Positions 59,801-64,000 of a stretch of 64,000 nucleotides of DNA are shown here, piece by piece (the stretch's first letter is position 1; each line of letters starts with the position of its first letter). The stretch comes from Erythrobacter sp. (lineage in GTDB: Bacteria > Pseudomonadota > Alphaproteobacteria > Sphingomonadales > Sphingomonadaceae), in contig JAILWQ010000003.1 of assembly GCA_025698865.1 (NCBI GenBank), forward strand, positions 124,001 through 188,000, written 5' to 3'. A program made the translations under genes and the position numbers. The notes under the pieces were generated by a model that was not told the DNA's origin, did not search any database, and was given only the letters and a program-made list of their open reading frames with translations.

Positions 59801-60361
59801 GGCTTCGGCCGCTTCCTCGATCCGGTCCCCGCGCCGGGCGAGTTCGACGTAGAGCCGGCCGGGGAACAACGCCTCGAGCCGGTCGAGACAGGCCGCCGCA
59901 TGGCTCGCCTGTCCCTCGGCGAGCAGGCGGGCGAGCGCCCCCTCGCTTGCGCCCGTCAGCGCGATCAGTCCCTCGGTCCGCCCTTCCAGATCGCCCAAGC
60001 GGATATGCGGTTCGTATTCGAGCGGCCGGTCGAGATGGGCGCGGCTGACGAGATGGCAGAGATTGTCGTATCCGGTCTCGTCCTGCGCGTAGAGCGGCAG
60101 CCAGTCGACCTGCCGGCCCTCCTCGCCATCCTTGCCGGGGCGGGCGATGCCGAGCAGCGTGCCGATGATCGGCTGAACGCCTTCGTCCATGCAGGCCTTG
60201 GCGAACATGACCGCGCCGTAGAGGCCGTTGCGGTCGGCGAGCGCAATCGCCGGAAAGCCGCGCTCCTTCGCCAGCTTCGCCATCGCCTTGGGTTCGATCG
60301 CGCCTTCCAGCATGGTGTAGGCGGACAGGACACGAAGCGGCACGAAGGGAGCGAAGGGCAT
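56879..60361 (-). CDS. dnaE: DNA polymerase III alpha subunit
   Basis: This is the replicative DNA polymerase, 1160 residues. The C-family palm has catalytic Asp401 and Asp403 in SMPDFDIDF, preceded by VGPGRGSGAGSLVAW. It shows GYGFNKSHAAAYALLAYQTAW and the OB domain near the C-terminus. In the N-terminal PHP domain the usual metal ligands are lost: the FVHLRVHS motif reads FVPLRVLS and TDHGN-like reads ADRNG, so the domain is structural only. The start at 60361 gives MPFAPFVPLRVLSAYTML. The gene is monocistronic, and the 90 nt before it hold its promoter. Confidence 0.97.
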   Translation of the reverse strand: MPFAPFVPLRVLSAYTMLEGAIEPKAMAKLAKERGFPAIALADRNGLYGAVMFAKACMDEGVQPIIGTLLGIARPGKDGEEGRQVDWLPLYAQDETGYDNLCHLVSRAHLDRPLEYEPHIRLGDLEGRTEGLIALTGASEGALARLLAEGQASHAAACLDRLEALFPGRLYVELARRGDRIEEAAEAALIDLAYERDLPLVATNPANFAEPHMHKAHDAMLCIAGSTHVDAEERVRSNPESFVKSATMMDETFEDLPEATANTLVIAQRCAFAPPMRDPILPSLAGDLEGEARMLAEDARRGLAARLEPYGPMSDEELKTYVDRLDFEVGVINQMGFPGYFLIVADFIKWAKDQGIPVGPGRGSGAGSLVAWALTITDLDPIRLGLLFERFLNPERVSMPDFDIDFCETRRGEVIRYVQRKYGHDHVAQIITFGKLKARAVLRDTGRILQMSYGQVDRLCKMVPNHPTDPWTLPRALNGAADFKREYDNDNQVKRLVDLAMQLEGFPRNSSTHAAGVVIGDRPLAQLVPLYRDPRSDMPVTQFDMKHVESSGLVKFDFLGLKTLSVLRKATDLLEKRGVTIDLARLALDDPAVYELMKAGNTVGVFQLESEGMRRTLTAVKPTKFEDIIALVSLYRPGPMDNIPLFGKRKAGEVAIEYPHARLEGILAETYGIFVYQEQVMQAAQILAGYSLGDADLLRRAMGKKVQAEMDAQRQRFIDGCGTVSNIAPKEANALFDLIDKFAGYGFNKSHAAAYALLAYQTAWMKAHYPEEFYAASMCFDMHQSEKLALFVDDARRHDIAVLPPSINRSVAEFTVEPTEEGYGVRYALAGIRNVGEKAMDALVAEREASGDYASLKDLFERLPKGAMNSRGLEALAAAGALDELEPDRAKVFANADMLLAVADAAERERSSGQGGLFGGEDQEVADLRLKSVEPWSRAEKMAREKDNFGFYFSAHPVESWRQVASANGARSYASLMGGGGPSGGRAPAVMAAMVEKVNKGTTRRGKPFVRADFSDSSGQFSAACFEESLVSQFEEWVKDGTCVLLHVELDSPSPDEPPRVTVRGATPLAKLGADARMLLTLEITEEAGLAALEAELGEREGTGEVIATLRTGTAIEPVLRLGRDFRLDGELAERLAGVPGLAEVQLTTRRGGGHLRLVA

Positions 60362-60451
60362 GGCCCCAATATGCGAAGCCCGACCGGATTCGCCAAGCGG
60401 AGAAACCCGGCCGTCCACCGCCGTCGCGCGCGCCCCCGCGGCCGAACGCCG

Positions 60452-60931
60452 CTAGAGAAGCTTTTCGATGTCCCCGGCGATGCTTTCGGGTTTGTCGGTC
60501 GGGGCGTAGCGGGCGACGACCTTGCCCTCGCGGTCGATCAGGAACTTGGTGAAGTTACACTTGATCGAGCGCGACCCCATCAGGCCCTTCGCCTGGCCCT
60601 TCATCCAGTCGAACAGAGGCGAGGCATCGGCGCCGTTCACGTCGACCTTTTCCATCAGCGGGAAGGTCACGCCGAAATTGACCTTGCAGAACTCGGCGAT
60701 CTCGTCGTCGCTGCCCGGTTCCTGCGCACCGAACTGGTTACAGGGAAAGCCGAGCACTTCGAAACCGCGATCCGCGAAACGCTGGTAGAGCCCCTCGAGC
60801 CCGTCATATTGCGGGGTGAAGCCGCATTTGCTCGCGGTGTTCACCACCAGCAGCACCTTGCCCAGCTTGCCGGCCAGATCGACGGGAGCACCGCGATTGT
60901 CGGTGACGGTGAAATCCGCGATCGTGGTCAT
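60452..60931 (-). CDS. glutathione peroxidase-like thiol peroxidase
   Basis: This 159-residue cytoplasmic peroxidase has the catalytic Cys36 (NTASKCGFTPQY), Gln70 in CNQFGAQEPG and Asn126 in KCNFTKF. In other glutathione peroxidases the residue before the Asn is the tetrad tryptophan (WNF); here it is cysteine (Cys125). It has Cys64 in FPCNQFG, which is shared with many two-Cys homologues. The start overlaps the stop of the small protein gene by 4 nt (ATGA). Confidence 0.93.
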   Translation of the reverse strand: MTTIADFTVTDNRGAPVDLAGKLGKVLLVVNTASKCGFTPQYDGLEGLYQRFADRGFEVLGFPCNQFGAQEPGSDDEIAEFCKVNFGVTFPLMEKVDVNGADASPLFDWMKGQAKGLMGSRSIKCNFTKFLIDREGKVVARYAPTDKPESIAGDIEKLL

Positions 60932-61221
60932 CGGGCGGTCCGGTCTTGTGCGGGAAAGTCGGGGTGCCCGGCCAGTCCGGCGACCTCCTCGGCCGAATAT
61001 TTACGGTCGCCCGCCTTGTCGATGTAGTACTGCCCGCGCTCTTCCTCGGGCAGCAGCATCATGTGCGCGATCAGCTCGGCGAAGGTGCCCGACCGCAGGC
61101 CCTTGCCCTTGTCCAGCACGCCGCCGCCATCGTCGGTGCGATGGAGCGAGGCGCGGTCGTCCCACTGGATGCCGGTGCTCTCGTCGGTGTCGGCCTGAAA
61201 AGTGCTGGGATGGTCGGTCAT
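60928..61221 (-). CDS. conserved hypothetical protein
   Basis: This encodes a 97-residue hydrophilic protein with an acidic N-terminus (MTDHPSTFQADTDESTG), a central helical stretch GLRSGTFAELIAHMMLLPEEER and a C-terminal KYSAEEVAGLAGHPDFPAQ. No known function is recognised. It begins with an ATG preceded by GGAG at 9 nt spacing and overlaps the glutathione peroxidase gene by 4 nt, so the two are co-expressed. Its position suggests an oxidative-stress link, but this is only inference. Confidence 0.7.
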   Translation of the reverse strand: MTDHPSTFQADTDESTGIQWDDRASLHRTDDGGGVLDKGKGLRSGTFAELIAHMMLLPEEERGQYYIDKAGDRKYSAEEVAGLAGHPDFPAQDRTAR

Positions 61222-61272
61222 ATCTGAAAACTCCTTCGATCCCGCCAACGAACGAGGGGCGGTACGGGTCCG

Positions 61273-61947
61273 CTATTCCAGCACGCCGTCATGCAGGCGG
61301 ACGATCCGGTCCATCCGCTGGGCGAGCCGCTCGTTGTGGGTGGCGATCAGCGCCGCGCTGCCTTCCTCGCGCACGAGGGAGATGAGCTGCTCGAGCACCC
61401 GGTCCGACGTCGCCTCGTCGAGATTGCCGGTCGGCTCGTCCGCCAGCAACAGCTTGGGCCGGTTCGCCAGACCGCGCGCCACCGCCACGCGCTGCTGCTC
61501 GCCGCCCGAAAGCTTGCTCGGGCGATGGGTCATGCGCTCGCCGAGACCGAGCTCGGTCAGCAGTTCCTCGGCCCGCCGCTCGGCCTCGTCGCGCGGCTTT
61601 CCGGCGACCAGCTGCGGCAGGACCACGTTCTCGCGCGCGTCGAAATCGGGCAGGAGATGGTGGAACTGGTAGACGAAGCCGAGATGATCGCGCCGCAGCT
61701 CGGTCCGGGCCTGCGCGTTCGATTTCTCCGCCGCGTAGCCGGCGATGACGATCTCGCCGCCGAAGCCGCCCTCGAGCAGGCCGACCGCCTGAAGTAGCGT
61801 CGACTTGCCCGAACCCGACGGGCCGAGGAGCGCGACGATCTCGCCCGCGCCGATCGACAGGTTCACACCGCGCAGCACGTCGATCCGCACGCCGCCCTGC
61901 TCGAAGCTGCGGGTGAGCCCGCGCAATTCGACGACTGACTTATTCAT
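61273..61947 (-). CDS. lolD: lipoprotein-releasing system ATP-binding protein
   Basis: This 224-residue ATPase powers extraction of outer-membrane lipoproteins from the inner membrane. It has Walker [10 protein letters not shown], the Q-loop [18 protein letters not shown] (the HLLPDF segment is typical of LolD), the signature [15 protein letters not shown] and Walker [13 protein letters not shown]. It overlaps the permease gene by 8 nt, giving one operon. Confidence 0.95.
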   Translation of the reverse strand: MNKSVVELRGLTRSFEQGGVRIDVLRGVNLSIGAGEIVALLGPSGSGKSTLLQAVGLLEGGFGGEIVIAGYAAEKSNAQARTELRRDHLGFVYQFHHLLPDFDARENVVLPQLVAGKPRDEAERRAEELLTELGLGERMTHRPSKLSGGEQQRVAVARGLANRPKLLLADEPTGNLDEATSDRVLEQLISLVREEGSAALIATHNERLAQRMDRIVRLHDGVLE

Positions 61948-63181
61948 AGCGAAGCACCTCCACCGGATCGGTGCTGGCCGCCTTCCAGGCGGGATAGAGC
62001 GTCGCGAGGAAGCTGAGGAACAGCGCGAGCCCGACGATCAGCGCGATCTCCACCGGATCAATGCGCGACGGCAGGGTGGAGAGGAATCGCACTTGGGGGT
62101 CCCACAGGTTCTGCCCGGTCACGAGACCGATGAAACCGACGATCGGCTCGCGGAAGAACAGGACGATGAAGCCGAGCACCAGCCCGGCAACGGTGCCGAT
62201 CGCGCCGACCGTGAAGCCTGTGGTGACGAAGATCTTCATCAGGCTCTTCCGCGTCGCGCCCATGGTCCGCATGATCGCGATGTCGCGGGTCTTGGCGCGG
62301 ACCAGCATGACGAGGCTGGACAGGATGTTGAACGCCGCCACCAGCACCATGAAGCTGAGCGCGAAAGCCATCGCCACGCGCTCGACCTGAAGCGCCTCGA
62401 ACAGGGTCGAATTGATTGTCTTCCAGTCGCTCACCACCGCGCGCCCGGCAAGCGAGCGGGTGACCGGCGCGAGGATCTCGGACACCCGGTCGGGATCGGT
62501 CACCTTCACCTCGATCATGCCGATCGTATCGCCGATGAGCAGCAGGGTCTGCGCGTCGGGGATCGGCATGATGACGAAGGCCTGGTCGTAATCGTAGATG
62601 CCGACCTCGAAGATGGCCGCGACGCGGTAGCCGATCTGGCGCGGGACGGTGCCGAACGGCGTCGAGCGCCCCTGCGGATTGATGATCGTGATCGTGTCGC
62701 CGACCCGCGCGCCGATATTCTGCGCAAGACGCGAGCCGATCGCGACATTGCCCTCGCCCGGCTGAAGCTCGGAGATGTTGCCCGAGACGACGTTGGGCGA
62801 CAGCTCGGAGATGTCGCGCATCGTGTTGCCGCGCACCAGAATTGCCTCGACCCGGCCGTTGAACGTGGTCAGCAGCGGCTGTTCGATCAGCGGAGATGCC
62901 TCGGTGACGCCCGGCGTGGCGCGGACCTCCTGCAGCACGTTCTCCCAGTCGTCGAGCCGCCCGCCATAGGCCTGGACGATGGCGTGCCCGTTCAGCCCCA
63001 CGATCTTGTCGAGCAGTTCGGCGCGAAAGCCGTTCATCACGCTCATCACGATCACCAGCATGGCGACCGAGAGCATGACGACGCCGATCGAGATACTGGC
63101 GACGAGCGCGATGAACGCCTCGCCCCTGCCCGGAAGCAGGTAGCGCTTGGCGATGGTCCGTTCGAATGGGGATAGCAGCAA
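61940..63181 (-). CDS. lolC: lipoprotein-releasing ABC transporter permease (LolC/LolE family)
   Basis: This 413-residue inner-membrane protein has four transmembrane helices: one N-terminal (about 23-47), then a large periplasmic domain, and three at the C-terminal end (around 270, 320 and 380). It shows the start [34 protein letters not shown] and [28 protein letters not shown] at 63181 ([16 protein letters not shown]) is used as start, since the family begins in that way and no ATG is available nearby; no clear ribosome-binding site is seen. LolC and LolE cannot be told apart by eye. Confidence 0.9.
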   Translation of the reverse strand: MLLSPFERTIAKRYLLPGRGEAFIALVASISIGVVMLSVAMLVIVMSVMNGFRAELLDKIVGLNGHAIVQAYGGRLDDWENVLQEVRATPGVTEASPLIEQPLLTTFNGRVEAILVRGNTMRDISELSPNVVSGNISELQPGEGNVAIGSRLAQNIGARVGDTITIINPQGRSTPFGTVPRQIGYRVAAIFEVGIYDYDQAFVIMPIPDAQTLLLIGDTIGMIEVKVTDPDRVSEILAPVTRSLAGRAVVSDWKTINSTLFEALQVERVAMAFALSFMVLVAAFNILSSLVMLVRAKTRDIAIMRTMGATRKSLMKIFVTTGFTVGAIGTVAGLVLGFIVLFFREPIVGFIGLVTGQNLWDPQVRFLSTLPSRIDPVEIALIVGLALFLSFLATLYPAWKAASTDPVEVLRYE

Positions 63182-63268
63182 GGGTGTCGGGCTTTGTCCG
63201 GCGAGAGTGTGCGGCGGTCTTTAGGAACAGCAACCTTGCCGCGCAATGAAATCGTGCGGCGTGGCCCA

Positions 63269-63368
63269 AGCGGACGGCGCGAGCCTTGTAATCCGGACGC
63301 AACATCGCCATTGGCACCTCCACGAGCGGACGGCCCCTCTCGAACGCGATGCAAGGCAGGCGGACAGC
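63269..63368. repeat. three near-identical 10-bp direct repeats upstream of purF
   Basis: AGCGGACGGC occurs at 63269-63278 and 63325-63334, with a variant GGCGGACAGC at 63359-63368. They lie in the 190-nt divergent gap between the Lol permease and purF genes, which otherwise contains no gene that I can see. The repeats could be binding sites, but GC-rich composition makes such matches less surprising. Confidence 0.25.
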
Positions 63369-63371
63369 CCG

Positions 63372-64000
63372 ATGAACCTGACCCATCCCTTCTTCGATTC
63401 CGAAGGCGACAAGCTGCGCGAGGAGTGCGGCGTCTTCGGCGCGATCAACGCTGCCGACGCTTCGGCGGCGACCGCTCTTGGCCTCCACGCCCTCCAGCAT
63501 CGCGGGCAGGAAGCGGCCGGGATCATCAGTTTCGACGGGCAGGAGTTTCTCGTGCGCCGAGGCCTCGGCCACGTGGCGGAGAACTTCTCCAGCCAGGACG
63601 CGATCGCCGAGCTGCCGGGCATGATGGCCGCGGGCCATGTGCGCTATTCGACCACCGGCGGATCGGGCCTGCGCAACATCCAGCCGCTCTACGCAGACCT
63701 TGCGAGCGGCGGCTTCGCGGTGGCGCACAACGGCAATATCTCGAATGCCGGCACCCTGCGCGAGGATCTGGTCCGGCGCGGGGCGATCTTCCAGTCGACC
63801 AGCGATACCGAGGTGATCATCCACCTCGTCGCGACCAGCCGCTATCCCACGATCGTCGACCGGCTGGTCGACGCGCTTCGCCTGCTCGAGGGCGCCTATG
63901 CGCTGATCGTGATGACGCCGCAGGGCATGATAGCCTGCCGCGATCCACTGGGCATCCGCCCGCTGGTGATGGGCAAGATCGGCGATGCGACCGTCTTCGC
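63372..64000 (+). CDS. purF: amidophosphoribosyltransferase (N-terminal part, cut by window edge)
   Basis: This enzyme catalyses the first step of purine biosynthesis, transferring glutamine ammonia to phosphoribosyl pyrophosphate. The visible 209 codons hold a short propeptide ending REE, then the mature nucleophile Cys19 (ECGVFGAINAAD), LHALQHRGQEAAGIIS, GHVRYSTTGGSGLRNIQPL, AHNGNISNA and the beginning of the CRDPLGIRPL loop. These are hallmark class II amidotransferase motifs. The gene runs off the right edge, so the phosphoribosyltransferase domain is not seen. Confidence 0.95.
   Translation, partial: MNLTHPFFDSEGDKLREECGVFGAINAADASAATALGLHALQHRGQEAAGIISFDGQEFLVRRGLGHVAENFSSQDAIAELPGMMAAGHVRYSTTGGSGLRNIQPLYADLASGGFAVAHNGNISNAGTLREDLVRRGAIFQSTSDTEVIIHLVATSRYPTIVDRLVDALRLLEGAYALIVMTPQGMIACRDPLGIRPLVMGKIGDATVF

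Noticed and set aside
56717-61027. A very long open frame (over 1400 codons) on the plus strand opposite dnaE and its neighbours
   Set aside because: It is the mirror of high-GC codon use in dnaE: no ribosome-binding site, no recognisable domain, and the minus-strand genes are certain.
63240-63330. A stretch before purF that looked tRNA-like (GTGGCCCAAGCGG and CCTTGTAATCC)
   Set aside because: The anticodon stem does not pair, and no T-loop GGTTC-type sequence follows, so no cloverleaf can be formed.

Overview
This is a GC-rich (roughly 65% by eye) chromosomal stretch of an alphaproteobacterium, most likely order Sphingomonadales and close to the Erythrobacteraceae. The evidence is the protein style throughout, an RNase E whose S1 domain is split by an acidic insert, a DnaE with a decayed PHP domain, split nuoA-B-C-D genes, and a complete exosortase A (XrtA)/PEP-CTERM-type exopolysaccharide locus. 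No rRNA, tRNA, CRISPR array, insertion sequence, integrase or phage gene was found. Coding density is very high, and many neighbouring genes overlap by 4 nt (ATGA, GTGA or TTGA).

Layout. 1-2.6 kb: start of the complex I operon (nuoA, nuoB, nuoC, an embedded lipoprotein gene, the 5' part of nuoD), minus strand. 2.7-9.9 kb: mixed metabolism (aldehyde dehydrogenase, acetyl-CoA acetyltransferase, a lipoprotein, an SH3-like secreted protein, a 2-hydroxyacid dehydrogenase, an NTF2-like protein, a GNAT, a nitronate-monooxygenase-like flavoenzyme). 9.9-18.6 kb: prfB with a lipobox-bearing methyltransferase, a cell-wall pair (amidase, PBP1A), and divergent rne. 18.7-23.7 kb: methyltransferase, an orphan ATP-grasp enzyme, sdhB, a thioesterase, zapE and a pirin.

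23.7-43.0 kb is the accessory core. A minus-strand operon of ten genes runs from a Wza-like export lipoprotein through a Wzc-like chain-length protein, tyrosine kinase, outer-membrane barrel, ATPase, polysaccharide deacetylase, FemAB-like protein, glycosyltransferase and exosortase A to an asparagine-synthase-like amidotransferase. It is followed by a crotonase that resembles RpfF, the synthase of diffusible signal factor (DSF). Upstream lies a second module in two divergent arms: acyl-CoA/AMP ligase plus PLP decarboxylase on minus, and GNAT, acyl carrier protein and two alpha/beta-hydrolase-like proteins on plus. The first set should make, export and decorate an exopolysaccharide and process PEP-CTERM proteins. 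The second looks like an acyl-activation and carrier pathway of unknown product. Two long perfect inverted repeats lie in the control regions of the export-gene operon and of the crotonase.

43-64 kb is largely housekeeping: an RlmD-like rRNA methyltransferase, NAD(P)HX repair enzyme, N-formylglutamate amidohydrolase, ispE, ETF-ubiquinone oxidoreductase, a decayed uracil-DNA glycosylase paralogue, a soluble lytic transglycosylase, moaB, a radical SAM protein, a flavin reductase, a pseudouridine synthase, an acyl-CoA synthetase, dnaE, a glutathione peroxidase with a substituted tetrad residue, the LolCDE-type lipoprotein release genes, and the 5' part of purF.

All functions are assigned by reading protein sequences and motifs; no search was run. 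Alternative long reading frames antisense to real genes are frequent because of the GC content and were left out.
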